Below, in pieces: positions 24,614-36,498 of a stretch of 64,000 nt of DNA. The position numbers and the translations under genes are program-made. The stretch is from Coniochaeta sp. PMI_546. Its lineage: Eukaryota > Ascomycota > Sordariomycetes > Coniochaetales > Coniochaetaceae. Location: positions 930,001-994,000 of the forward strand of contig MU271146.1 in assembly GCA_021432605.1 (NCBI GenBank), written 5' to 3'. The notes below the pieces were generated by a model. That model worked only from the letters and a program-made list of their open reading frames with translations. It made no database searches and was not told the origin of the DNA. How positions within the stretch are numbered: position 1 is the stretch's first letter; each line of letters starts with the position of its first letter.

Positions 24614-24625
24614 TGCGGGGGGTTG
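24614..24625. promoter_or_regulatory. G-rich 12-mer upstream of beta-glucosidase
   Basis: TGCGGGGGGTTG lies about 160 bases upstream of the beta-glucosidase start. It contains GCGGGG, which fits the degenerate CreA/CRE1 carbon-repressor consensus SYGGRG. An identical 12-mer occurs at 26385-26396 in the same intergenic region. Confidence 0.35.
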
Positions 24626-25124
24626 TACTATGAACCCACTGGTCCGTTAAGATCAAACTTTTACCAGCTATCTTGATCCACGAGTCCGTGTAATCGCGGC
24701 CTTGGCTGTTACTACCATGGTGGACCAAGCGAGATAATGCACCTGGATGTTCCTGATAGTGTTGTTGTTTTGTGGAAGACAAGCGTACAGCGTTGATAAC
24801 AATCGCACACCGTCGATAGCCAACCAGGCACTGACTGGACTGATGGACAGACTTCCGGATTGCAGGACATGGCAGCTGAAAAGCCAGCGCCACGGACATC
24901 AGGTCGACGTGACAAGGCCATTGCAAATTTTTGAGAGATGACCTGGACGGCAAGCCGTGGCGGTGCAGGCAAGCGAGATGGAGATCGATCGATTTCCGAT
25001 CCACACGCAGCAGAACGAAGGCCAACTTCTGTGCACTGAAGTCCAGCAGTTGCTCCTTCAGTGTCCGTCCTCTCTCTTCTCTTCCGTCGCGCCCAATGAG
25101 GCAGGTACGCACTGCATGCGCAAC

Positions 25125-25142
25125 GTGTGTGTGTGTGTGTGT
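25125..25142. repeat. (GT)9 microsatellite
   Basis: Nine uninterrupted GT units in the beta-glucosidase/lipase intergenic region. Confidence 0.9.
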
Positions 25143-26384
25143 CTGCATGACCCGTGTTGTGAGGTTGGGAGATCTTAGCTGCCCATATCTGTTCAAGCGA
25201 TTCGCCTGATTCTTGACTGTACATGTTGGCCTTGGTGAGTTGCCGCAATATCACAAGCAAAAAAAAGACAGCTTCTTTTCTCGCCGACCGAGGTCCAAGA
25301 CTCGATACATATTTATCCGCACGCAGGTACTAGTTCGACCTAAGTTGAACGTTGTAGTGCAGCCGGCAGCTTCTGCGGGATGTGGGTGGGAGGACGGCTT
25401 ACTAGGTGCTGTGGTAGGTCACAAGCCGCACTAGACGCCAAAATCTCGCTTGCCCTACAAGACTCTCCGGCAGCCCAAAGACTCGCCAAAGTGTGCGCTC
25501 GGGCTAATAGCAGAGTCACAGGGCGGCCTAAACTTCGATCCGATGTCACCCAAGACGTATTTCGTCCCCTTTTGAGACAGATATCCATCTTCGATGCCTT
25601 GGGGAAGTTGGGGTAGACAGTGCCAATTGCGGTCTAGTCTAACGGCCCGGATGCTGGTAACCTAACTGAGTCTAGTTATCTCGGCCAGTGTACACTACTG
25701 TGGTATGTGCCAGCCAGCCAGCAGCTTATGATGACACGCACACGTGGCCGGCCGTATTATCTCACCAACATCTCCATGATTCGCCGTCAAATACGATGAT
25801 AGAGTAAGGCTGGACAGGCTCCCAGGTCTGCTAAGCCTATTCCTACAGCGGCTGGGAAGAGCGTCAGCGTGCATCTCGCTTCCAGACTTACGGGCGGGAT
25901 GTGTCGACATATATAAGTAAGTCATTATGGATTCCAATCTTTCTTGATATTGCTAGACATAAAAGAACTGTTCGCCACTAAACAATTAATATACAGGATC
26001 TCACAGAAGGATCGAGCTCTGCAAGCAAAGAATGTGCCTCAAGGCAGAGATCAGAGAGGGCAGAAAAGGAAAAGCGTATCTGAATCGATAGGAAAGTCCT
26101 CGCGTTCCATGCACGTTCCTCACAACCCTGGTCCCTCCATCCAAGAAGCGGTCATTCATGTTTTCCATAGTCTTAAACATGGGGGTTCACGTGGACCATA
26201 TTCTCCACCATACTTGACATCGCAGAGCAGCATCTGCCTCCGTCAACCGAAAAGATGTGCATGTCCTGCATGCCTGCACCGGCACGCCATCCTGACTTGG
26301 GAACGTCTGCCGATCACATACCGACATCTTGATATCCGCATCGCCTAAGCACGAATCTGGGGTACGTCCGGAGAAGGAGAGGTT

Positions 26385-26396
26385 TGCGGGGGGTTG
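26385..26396. promoter_or_regulatory. G-rich 12-mer upstream of lipase
   Basis: A second, identical copy of TGCGGGGGGTTG, about 620 bases upstream of the lipase start. It contains a CreA-type SYGGRG core. Confidence 0.35.
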
Positions 26397-26892
26397 CATG
26401 CGACTACACTACTCCTCCTCTTGTCGCCATGGGCTTGGCAGGGTCGATCGATGGCAGAAAGCTTGGCGATATACTCCTCCTAAACTCAGCTATCCAGTGT
26501 ATAGCACAATCTCGGAGGAATTTTGCTGCACATACTACACACCATCCTCGACACCGCCTCGTCAGCGCGCTGGTAATATGCTCTCCTGCCAAGTCAGCTC
26601 AGCAAACCGGGCTCATAAGACTGCCCTAGCCTGTGCCGTACTCTACCCACCTCCTCTTTCAGACCATCTCCAGAAAAGCCCCCGGCCACTATTGGCGTGG
26701 TGTAGTTGACACACCATGCATCGGTCGAGCTATTCTAATGCGGGGAGAATGAGACATCAGATCTCGAGGACTTGGAGTAAGCCATCTGCACGAGTGTGCT
26801 AAGCCGTACTTGCTTCTTACTCCAAATATTCAATGTCCGTAGACGGCCTTGCGACTGACTACTGGGGACCTTGGGAGCGGGGGACAGACGAG

Positions 26893-26914
26893 TATAAGAG
26901 CTGCTCAAGCAGCT
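26893..26914 (+). promoter_or_regulatory. TATA box and adjoining perfect palindrome, lipase promoter
   Basis: TATAAGAG at 26893-26900 lies about 126 bases before the lipase ATG. It runs straight into AGCTGCT-CA-AGCAGCT (26899-26914), a perfect inverted repeat of 7-base arms with a 2-base centre. A TATA box at this distance is usual for a fungal gene with a leader of about 90 bases. The palindrome could be a dimeric-factor site or an early leader hairpin. Confidence 0.45.
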
Positions 26915-27018
26915 GCTGGAGAGCTTCATGATTCCCCTGTGCTCTCCAGTCATCCTCAGTTGCTTGGACTCGGCTTGAAAAATACAGGACACCCTCTCCC
27001 TGAAACCCCAAGCACAAG

Positions 27019-28148
27019 ATGAAGTCCTCGATCTGGTCCTGGGCCACGGCCTTGGCTGCCGTTGCGGTCACCAACGCTTCGCCCATCACGCTCTCTGATC
27101 GAGGTAAGATATACATCCGTTCCGTATTAGTATATCACGCTTGCTAATGCCCGTACAGCTAGCATTACGGACTCGGATCTCACAAAAATGAGATTCTACT
27201 CGCAATATGCCGGAGCAGCATACTGCAACTCGCAGAACTCTGTCGGCCAAGCCATCACCTGCGCCGGCAGCGCCTGCCCAACGGTGACAGCCAACGGCGC
27301 CAAGACAGCCAAAACCTTCAGTGGCATCGTAACCGACATTCAAGGCTTCATCGCAGTCGATCCAACCAGCCAGGTGATCGTAGTCAGCTTCAGGGGAAGC
27401 AAATCGGTCCGCAACTGGATATCAAAGTATGCTCTTACCTCTTTCTACCTCCCGGCGACCCATGAAGCTAATCCCCGTCGTCAGCATCGTCTTCGCCTTC
27501 TCAGACTGCTCCCTAGTCTCTGGCTGCCAGATCCACACCGGGTTCGGCGCCGCCTGGTCCGAGGTGTCCTCAGCCGTCACCTCCGGCGTGGCAGCCGCCA
27601 AGAAGGCCAACCCAAGCTACACCGTCGTAGCAACCGGCCACAGCCTCGGCGGCGCCGTCGCCACCCTGGCAGCCGCCTACCTCCGGGCTTCCGGCACGGC
27701 CGTCGACCTGTACACCTACGGCAGCCCGCGTGTCGGCAACGACGCCTTCGCCAACTTTGTGTCGGCCCAATCCGGCCTGGAGATCCGCGTCACGCATCTC
27801 GACGACCCGGTCCCCAGACTCCCGCCCCTCCTTTTCAGCTACAGGCATACCTCGCCCGAGTACTGGCTTTCCAATGGAGGCGCGACCACGACCGCCTACG
27901 GCGTGTCGGACGTCAAGGTCTGCACTGGAAGCGCCAATACCGACTGTAACGCCGGGACCGGCGGACTGGATATCGACGCGCACCTGTACTACCTCGGCCC
28001 CATCACTGGTTGCTCGAGCGGATTCGACTTCAAGAAGAGGGCCGACGCTGCGCCCTTGACTGACGCTCAGCTCGAGGACAGGCTGAACATGTTCACTGCG
28101 CTCGACATCCAGTTGTCGGCTGCGATTGCCAACGGAACAGCCTCATAA
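27019..28148 (+). CDS. Secreted class 3 lipase (Rhizomucor/Thermomyces lipase type)
   Basis: Exons 27019-27103, 27159-27426 and 27485-28148 give 338 residues. It would hydrolyse ester bonds of triglycerides or related lipids outside the cell. The signal peptide is [21 protein letters not shown]. The oxyanion/lid region [15 protein letters not shown] is followed, across an intron, by NIVFAFSDC and [13 protein letters not shown]. The nucleophile elbow is GHSLGG (Ser171), the catalytic Asp lies in [11 protein letters not shown], and the catalytic His in [15 protein letters not shown]. Cys residues sit at the usual disulphide positions. The two introns join at R|G-A and S-N in phase. The C-terminus extends about 45 residues beyond the catalytic His, somewhat longer than typical. 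Feruloyl esterases of the same fold are an alternative activity. Confidence 0.95.
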
Positions 28149-28747
28149 AGTGAAGCATTGGAATGAGTGAGCATGGGGTGCTTGACAGGCGGCAGGGTAC
28201 AAGCACCCAAGATTTTATGTATATATCTGATTCGGTGTACATACTTACACGCATTCCGCATATCTCAAAAGGGGTCACGGAGGAGCTGGGGAACTTTCAA
28301 CCACGACGATTGGTGGTAGCACAGATGTCTTACAATGCACGACGGAGGACCAGAGACGACTTATGGTTGAATGAAATGTTTAGCTCCCTGCTCAAATGTT
28401 TGAGCTTGCTGAGCAACCATGACAACGCCGTTTGCCTATGGCACCTCGTGACGTTCTCGTGCTGTGCCGGACCCATTTCCACAATCCATATCGTTTCTCA
28501 TCAGGATCCCTAAAAGCATCGCAGGCATATCGCGTCAAGCCAGAACAGGTTTGCTCAGCGTCGTGACCCAGCACATTTTAGGCTGAACACCCCTTGAATA
28601 GCAAAATGAAGAGCAGAGAAACATCCATCAACGCCACACGTCGTGCTTTAGCAGGGAACTCCCTGCCGAAGCATTTGCTTGCATCGCACCAAGCATGATA
28701 GCCCTCTCACTTCCTAGGGACATTACCTCACCGTCAGTCAGTCACCA
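28149..28747. other. Convergent 3' region, lipase / RAD7
   Basis: Shared 3' untranslated sequence of two convergent genes. No gene or repeat is seen. Confidence 0.65.
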
Positions 28748-30742
28748 TCAAACAGAAACCCCTTGGTCACCATCAATGACCATCCCCAGCGCATTGGGCA
28801 CTCCCACCAGGATCCGTCCCCGCGGGACCTTCACATCCTTCACCTTCATGCACCCAAAGACATTCATCTTCCTCAGGTTCGGACAGCTCCGAAACGCGCT
28901 GCCGACGATGAAGTCGTTGACCTCCTCGCAGAAACTGATCTCCAGCTCCGTCAGGTTAGGATACACCTTGTCGGGCCCAAAGACATCCTCGAACGCCTCG
29001 CGTGAGATGTGTCGGCAGGCGTGGACGTTGAGGTGCTCCAGCGTCTTGCCCGAGTGCTCCATCAGCGCCCGGAAGCCGTTGGAGCAGAGCCCGATGTTGT
29101 CCGGGTTCTCGCGGGGCCGGACAGAGTCCAGTTGGCGGCACTTGGAGAGGTCGAGGAAGCGGAGGCCCGGGTTGGCCCAGTTTGTGAAGAGGCGGACGAA
29201 GCCCTCGTCCGTCATGACCTCGCTGTCGTTGATGCGGAGTTTCTGGAGGGCGCGACACTTGGCGTGAAGGGCGTCGAGGATGGTGTTGTCTGCTGTCATA
29301 GCCATTTCGATGGAGAAGGTGCGTAGGTTGGCGCCGATCTCGTTGATGACGTGCACGTATATGTCTGGGTGCACGGCGTGATGCAGTTGCAGTCCAATGT
29401 GCTCGAGGGACTTGACTTTGGCGAGCGCCTTGACGCCTGCTCCGGTGACGTTTTGGACATGACGGACCTTGATGCGCTTAAGGGAAGGGCAGTGCTTAGA
29501 GAGCAGGGCCAGGGTGCTGTCGCCAAAATAGCGGTCGGTGAAGTAAACTTGGAAGGATTTCAGGAATGTTCCCTTTTCCTTGAGGTAGTGGTTCCACATC
29601 TCTTCTGAGAGTAAGTTGGCTCCGAGCAGGTATAAACTCTCGAGCTGGATATCTCGGTCAAGAAGGTATGCCATGACTTCGTCCTTGAACTGGATAGCGT
29701 TCTTGATCTTTAGATGTTTAAGGTTGGGCACTTGCTGGAAAATCCGAAGCAAATCATTGCTAGTAAGCTTCGCTGCGTCGTAGATCTTGACCTCGTCAGT
29801 GGATGGCTGTAGGAACAAGTCCAGAGTACGGGAGTCAACGAGGCGAAGCTTGGACATCTCTCGGCCAATCTTGTCGACTACTCTTGGCGGCAGGTCACCT
29901 AGCTCGTCTGCAAGGTCGATGTTCTTGACCAGAGTTTTGATACAGAGAGTCATCAGACTCTTGGCACCAAGCGTGTACGTGCCATCCAGGATCCGGCTCT
30001 GGACAGTGCGGCGTCTACCGGCCGGGCCACCGGTCGCCCTCTTGGCAGCCTTCTTTTTGGGAGCATCCTTCTCCAGCTCCTTGCCGCAGGGGTTACAAAG
30101 GAGACCACCATTAGGGCCGGCCCGTGAGTATGGTGTTACGGTGAAACGTTTGCTGCAGATTTCGCAATTCTCCATCTGCCCGGGTAGTGGCGCAGCTTTT
30201 ACAGCCTCAAAAAGGCTCGTCAACGGGTCGTCGTCGTCGTCCGAGTCGGCTTTAGCCTTCTTGCTCTTCTTACGAGCCTTTATCTTGTCTATAGCCTTTT
30301 CTTGGTCCTTCTTGCGCTTCGCTGCCTGTGCAGATGTCTCATTGCTGCGGGCACTGCGGGTTGGAGGTGGTGCAGGGCTCTCGGCGTCCGCCATGGGAGT
30401 ATCAGCGTCGGCTTCAGCTGCTGGTGTGCCGCCATTCGCTTGATCAGCATGTTCCTCCTGGCTGGCCTCTGCTGCCCGACGTCGCGCTTCGGCATCTTGT
30501 CGGATTCTATTCGCCGAGATGTTATGGGAGGCCAGGAAGTCCGTCAGCGCTGACTGACTGCGGATGAAGTTTAGTCTCTTGAATTACAGCAGAGTATAAG
30601 GTTTCCAGACTGCACTCACGGCCCAACAATATTGCGGCGCCCAGTAGGCCGGTCCGGTTGATTTCGACGACTCCTGCCACGGAAGATTAGCTGATTAACT
30701 CTGTCAAGTGTCCATCAAGATAGAAGCGTTGTTAACAAACAT
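28748..30742 (-). CDS. RAD7: DNA repair protein RAD7
   Basis: Exons 30742-30741 (AT of the start codon), 30673-30620 and 30557-28748 give 621 residues. RAD7 works with RAD16 and ABF1 in global-genome nucleotide excision repair in yeast, and with RAD16 forms a ubiquitin ligase and DNA translocase complex. The N-terminus SRRNQPDRPTGRRNIVG continues into PQSALTDFLASHNISANRIR, the conserved start of fungal RAD7. An acidic/basic linker follows. A C4 zinc-binding motif (CEICSKRF, then LLCNPCG) lies near 135-165. From about 200 to the end there are leucine-rich repeats (LKHLKIKN, LRFLDLSKCRQL, LTELEISFCEEV). The first intron (30740-30674, GTTTGT donor) splits the start codon AT|G; this rests on phase and the expected N-terminus. 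It lies head to head with RAD16. Confidence 0.93.
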
Positions 30743-32133
30743 TCTATTGTGTATTATTCCGAGATTGAATAGCTAAGAACATCAGGTGTTGTTGTAAAGG
30801 CCGGACACTGTTATGAAGTCGATACGGAGGGTTTGCACAATCTTTGGGGAGGTGAGGTATGGGTTGGGACGGTCCGGGCGGAGTAAAGCCCGAGGAATTC
30901 CAGGTTCTTGCGCCTACCTTGGATAAAAAGTTGAGTGAGAGAGACGCGACGAGGGGCGAATTCAATTAACGAGGTACGTACCTCTGAGCGCCAACTCACG
31001 TGGGTGGATCTAGTGAGGTACACTAAAAAGGGCTTTCAGTTTGAGGCGAATCTGGAACTCCCCGTTGCCGCTAAACGAGCCTCGGCCGGGTTGAGCTGCT
31101 TACCAATAATCTCAAAAAAAGGAAAACAGAACTTAGTGAGTACTAAGTCCTTCGAGGTCAAAGGAACGGAGACGCGAGTAATGTAGGTCACGAAGCTGGA
31201 ACGTCGCAAGATGGATATGCTAGGGGTTGCAAAGATTCGTTTGGCCGGGCATCATCGAAGCAAGGCACCGGTAAGTTGCCTAAGGTACCCTTTGATCCTG
31301 CGTTCAATCGGAGGTGAACGTGCACCGTGTTGTCTTACTCGCCTCACACCGTGTGCTCGGAGTTCGAGTAGAAAAAGAAAGCAATTGTCGATTTGTCTTT
31401 TAGAGGCGATGGGACATGGCAAGCAAGAGTGTCCTAACTTTCAGGAGTACCTGCCTTAGTTGATGGTACCTTCTGTTTAAGCTTCCTTCTGTTTCGAGCC
31501 GAACTTCTGGGGATGAGGTGGATGGGATTCCAGGCGTTTCCTAACGGGATACAGTGTAGTTCCGGAACCCGAGCAAATGCGCACCGTAGAACTTCACCCA
31601 AATCCTTAGGGAAGGTACCTTAATGGCTATTAAAGTTAGCACGTGCCTTCGCGTGCCAGTCCAACGCGAGATCCGGGCGCCTTATCGCCACCTCCTGGAT
31701 TGTCTTCTCATCTCGACAAAAGTCTGTTTTTGCCTTCTCGATTTCATCCCTAGATTCGAGGCAGATCGTCATACTTCGTCGGGTCTGTTACAGCCTACCT
31801 GACTACATCAGACGCCTCATTCATCTGCGTTACGAAGCTGGACTTCCCGCTCTCTCGTCTTATCCGGACTTCCACCACCTCATTAGCCTCATCAGCCGTA
31901 AGACGCTGACTGCGCGGTCGTTCTCAGAGATTGACGACCATTCTTTGTTTTGTCACTCTCTGCAAAGCAATCCGCGCCACGGCTTCACTTCCGCCCGATC
32001 TTTACTATTTCCCTAATTGAGGAGCATTGACCTCTCAGAACACGATTTTGCGTTCATCACACCCTCCTTCCTCGCACATCTCACCTCGAAAGCTTTAATA
32101 CGCTTGGTTTCTTAATTTGGTACACCCGCGAAG
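30743..32133. promoter_or_regulatory. Divergent intergenic region, RAD7 / RAD16
   Basis: 1391 bases lie between the two start codons. The RAD16 side (31680-32133) is a pyrimidine-rich leader. The RAD7 side is mixed-composition. There is no gene in between; the few short frames have no recognisable content. Confidence 0.65.
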
Positions 32134-35100
32134 ATGCGTCGCACGAGGAGCTCTGCTCGCCTCGCGAGTAACCTGGATGGTGACTCAGCTAGCATGGCTA
32201 TGAGTTCCACTGCAAAGTCGGCTCAACCCGAGCAGCCCTGTAAGTACCATCAATCTCAGTGTTACCAATTTCTCTATTACCATGTGTCGATCAGAAGTTG
32301 GAGTGACAGTACTACTAAATTTTGCGTTCAATGCACCTCGGAAGTGACTGAGGAAGCGCGAGAATCAATGCTACTACCAGGCCACTGTTCGCTAACAATG
32401 ATGCAGCACCGAGCCTGAACGGCATAGATGACAGCGATACTGTTTTTTCCAAGCCAGCTCGCGGTCGGCCAGGCAAAATGTTTAGGGCCGCTAGTCGCGA
32501 GTCCACATCTTCAGCGTCAACACCTGTGACCAACTACTCCTCTGGTAGCGGTTATGCTACTCCTTTGACAAGCTATGTCGCAACACCCGCCGCTGGAATC
32601 CAGTCGGTAGAGCCCAAGCGCACCGGCAGGATTGAGGTTGTCCTGAAGAAGGCGACATCTAAACCCGCTCCCGATAGCCATCGCGCGCTTCAATCGAGTA
32701 TCTATTCCATGAAGTCCAAGCGCAAGAGAGACCAGGTCGGGGATAGTGAAGACGAGTTTGACTCCGACACTTCTCCAGATGCAAAGCTTGCTCGTAAGCT
32801 GCAAGATGAAGAGGATTCCGTTGCATTCAAACCCTCTACCTCGATCAGAAGCCGTCCTGCCCTGCGTCGCAGCAACCGTTCTGCCCAGTCGTCTGGCCCT
32901 TCTCTCTTTGATGACGAGGATGTTGACGACGATGAAGATTTCGAGATTGCTGCCGTCCCGAAGAAGCGCACCTCAGTCTTGAAGGACAAGAGATCTGCAG
33001 TTCTCTCTTCTGCGACTCGGCGAACTCGCAATGCCGGTTCTACCATCGGCCCAAGTGGCATTGACGATGACAGCGCGGATACAGGGGTACCAGTCAACTT
33101 TAAGCCCCAGAAGAAGACGCGGGCTAGCCTCGGAAGCGTGAGTAAGCCCGCATCCGGTAAATCTACAGCCGTCACCCCAGCTGCCTCTCCTGCACCTCCT
33201 ACAACTGCTGCCGACCTGGATGACATCCTCGGCGATCGTGGTACATCCGACGAAGCTGAGGAATCTGATGACTTCTTGTCAGACTTGTCCATATCCGATC
33301 CTGAGCTTGACGATGCCGATAGCGACGACACGTCTGCTCCAGTGGCTAATCCTGCTACCCTGCGAAGAGTGGCTGAGAACCGTCGGGCCTACCGAGCTCC
33401 ACGCAGTGGCAAGCGTGCAAGAGGTGATCGCGCCCGTCTTGAGTCCCATCACCCTGAGCTCCTGACCATGTGGAAAGATCTGGAGAAAATGCCTGTCTTG
33501 AAGGCTGGCAAGGCTGATCAGCCGAAGTCCATCTCCCGCCATCTCAAGCCATTCCAACTGGAAGGGCTGGCGTGGATGACAGAAATGGAGAAGACGGCCT
33601 GGAAGGGCGGTTTGCTTGGCGACGAAATGGGACTTGGCAAGACCATCCAAGCTGTCTCCCTGATCATGTCCGACTGGCCAGCTAAGCAGCCATCTCTCGT
33701 TCTCGCTCCACCCGTCGCACTCATGCAGTGGATGTCCGAGATTGATTCATACACCGATGGCACTCTCAAGACGCTCCTCGTTCATGGTACGAACGCCAAG
33801 TCCAAGAACATGACTGTCAAAGACATCAAGAAATACGACGTCATCATCATGTCGTACAACAGCCTGGAGTCCATGTACCGAAAGCAGGAAAAGGGTTTCA
33901 AGCGTGGAGAAGGGCTCTACAAGGAACAGAGTGTCATTCATCAAACTCATTTCCACAGAGTCATCCTGGATGAGGCTCATTCTATCAAGACCAGGACGAC
34001 CATGACAGCCAAGGCTTGTTTTGCGCTCAAAGTCGACTATCGTTGGTGTCTCTCTGGCACGCCGCTTCAGAATCGTATCGGCGAGTTCTTCTCCTTGATC
34101 CGCTTCCTCAACGTCCAGCCATTCTCCTGCTATCTCTGCAAGCAGTGCCCATGCAAGACCCTCGAGTGGTCGATGAATGATGACAACCGATGTACTTCGT
34201 GTAACCACGGTGGTATGCAGCATGTGTCTGTGTTCAACCAGGAACTTCTCAATCCAATACAGAAATTCGGCAACCGGGGTAAGGGCTCGGAAGCGTTCAA
34301 AAAGCTGAGAATCCTGACGGACCGTATCATGCTACGTCGCCTGAAGAAGGACCACACCAACTCCATGGAGCTACCCGTCAAGGAGATCTTTGTCAATCGT
34401 CAGTTCTTTGGTGAAGAAGAAAACGACTTTGCGGGCAGTATCATGACGAGCGGCCAGCGACGCTTCGACACTTATGTTGCCCAGGGTGTGCTGCTCAACA
34501 ACTACGCCAATATCTTCGGCCTCATCATGCAGATGCGTCAAGTCGCGGACCACCCGGATCTGATCCTCAAGAAAAACAGTGCTGGTGGTCAGAACGTCCT
34601 GGTCTGCTGCATATGCGACGAACCTGCTGAAGAGGCGATTCGGTCCAAGTGCAAGCATGACTTCTGCCGCACCTGTGCCAAAAGTTATCTCCTGTCTTCC
34701 GAGCAACCTGATTGTCCTCGATGCCATATTCCTCTCTCCATTGACTTGGAGCAGCCGGAGATCGAGCAAGACGAGGACCAGGTCAAGAAATCGTCCATCA
34801 TCAACCGCATCAAGATGGAAAACTGGACGTCTTCTTCCAAGATCGAGCTGCTTGTGCACGAGCTCCACAAACTGCGTTCCGATAATGCGACGCACAAGTC
34901 CATCATCTTCTCACAGTTTACGACCATGCTGCAGCTCATTGAGTGGCGCCTCCGCCGAGCTGGAATCACCACCGTCATGCTGGACGGCAGCATGACTCCC
35001 GCGCAACGTCAGGCCTCCATCGAGCATTTCATGAAGAATGTCAATGTTGAGTGCTTCCTCGTCTCATTGAAAGCTGGAGGCGTCGCCTTGAATCTTACCG

Positions 35101-35421
35101 AGGCCTCACGAGTGTTCATTGTTGATCCGTAAGTTCACCTTCTACACGTAGCTCAGGAAAAAGATATATAAGTACTGACCCTGACTTGTTAGATGGTGGA
35201 ACCCTGCAGCTGAGTGGCAGTCCGCAGATCGATGTCACCGTATCGGTCAAACCCGCCCTTGCATCATCACCCGTCTTTGCATCGAGGACTCAGTGGAGAG
35301 TCGAATGGTCCTTTTGCAGGAGAAGAAGACGAACATGATCAACTCAACGATCAACTCGGATGACGCCGCTATGGAGTCGTTGACTCCTGAGGATCTCCAG
35401 TTCCTTTTCCGCGGCAACTAA
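32134..35421 (+). CDS. RAD16: DNA repair protein RAD16 (SNF2 translocase with RING finger)
   Basis: Exons 32134-32239, 32407-35128 and 35193-35421 give 1018 residues. RAD16 is a SNF2-family ATPase and RING E3 that acts with RAD7 to find and open damaged chromatin in global-genome repair. The N-terminal 370 residues are acidic and low-complexity. The ATPase domain then shows GDEMGLGKT near 440-448 and DEAH near 557-560. A zinc insert CYLCKQCPC with [11 protein letters not shown] sits between the helicase lobes. The RING finger CCICDE with CKHDFCRTC and CPRCH lies near 769-809. Helicase motifs V-VI follow: [13 protein letters not shown], then [22 protein letters not shown] across the last intron. 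This domain order (RING within the SNF2 domain) is diagnostic of RAD16. Intron 1 is 167 bases. Confidence 0.97.
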
Positions 35422-36498
35422 GTTACGTCTCGGTGGCCTAGTGACTTCGGAGAGACCCGTGCTATAGATACATAGCGTGCCTGGACGTCTCTTATTCCAC
35501 TTTTGCCCTTTTGCGATGTTTATGCTTTACTCTGAGCTGTGTCGCCTGTGATACATGGGGAGCCAGGCGATCGAGTTGCTTTTATCGAGGAGTACCAGAC
35601 ACGTGGACGAGAAGGGCAACCGCGGTGGTTCGTACGGGCTGCGTTTCTGCGGAAAGTGTTTGTGCAGCTGTCACACTACCTATTTGGGGCCATCGATATT
35701 TTTATCAAGAGTGACGAGCACCTATGAGGTATGGTACCTTAGGTATGTTGAGCATGTCTAGGCAATGGTCGTTTAGAGACGGGAGAGCCCCCCGCGTGGT
35801 TGAGGTGCATGAAAGACCTAGTGTATCCTAGGCAAACATCGAGACCATAAACCTCAAGTACTTCATTATTCAGGTTCTTAGAGCTTCATCTGAAGAAGTC
35901 CTTCCCGTCGATGCCATCCATGATTGACGTTGAGCAGCAGCGGAGACTTGTGGTGGGGATGGGGTGGAGGCAACTGTGGGGTAGCTTCCTCCACCTCCAT
36001 CCCCGCCGTAGCCGGCCCCAAGCGATTGGCTACGGTGCCTTGGCAGACCAAGCATGTGCCTGCAGATGTGGTGCGGAATGGAGCGCATGATCACCAGGTT
36101 TGCGGGGGAAACGCTGATGCTGCGCACGCTGCGGTCACTGCTGTCATCGCTGTCATGTCATCGTACAGCTCCTCCGACTGGGTTGATCTATTTCAGTTTG
36201 TTTCAAGTCTTTCTATCCTCCATCCCCAGCTCTGTGACTGGTTCTGTGCTTTCTTTCGATCATTTCTCGAACACAACGTCCAGCACGTTTTGTCGTAGAC
36301 TCGACTGTTGCATTCTCTGTTTGCTTCATTATTCCTCTCTGTTCAGTCGCTGCTCGGTGAAAGGCTTGTGTATATTTCGCTTTTTGGATACTTCAGTCCC
36401 TTTGCTCTAAGTAACTTGAACCTCGTGCGTCCATGGGTGCCGTTGCGCGGGTACCCTGTGATTGTTGATATATCAAAACCGCTCAAACGCTGTCCAAG
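35422..36498. other. Intergenic region, RAD16 / glutaminase
   Basis: Contains a strong inverted repeat (35955-36004) and, from about 36200, the pyrimidine-rich promoter/leader of the glutaminase gene. No gene is seen. Confidence 0.6.
35955..36004. repeat. Near-perfect inverted repeat (hairpin)
   Basis: Arm GGGGATGGGGTGGAGG at 35955-35970 pairs with CCTCCACCTCCATCCCC at 35988-36004 with a single one-base bulge, around a 17-base loop. It lies about 530 bases downstream of RAD16 and 495 upstream of the glutaminase start. No coding context and no terminal duplication were noticed. Confidence 0.75.

Larger units (their letters stand above)
24458..27018. promoter_or_regulatory. Divergent intergenic region, beta-glucosidase / lipase
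   Basis: 2.56 kb between the starts of two secreted hydrolases transcribed away from each other. It holds a (GT)n microsatellite, a TATA box and palindrome next to the lipase, and two copies of a 12-base G-rich motif (separate entries). No convincing gene is seen inside it. Confidence 0.6.
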
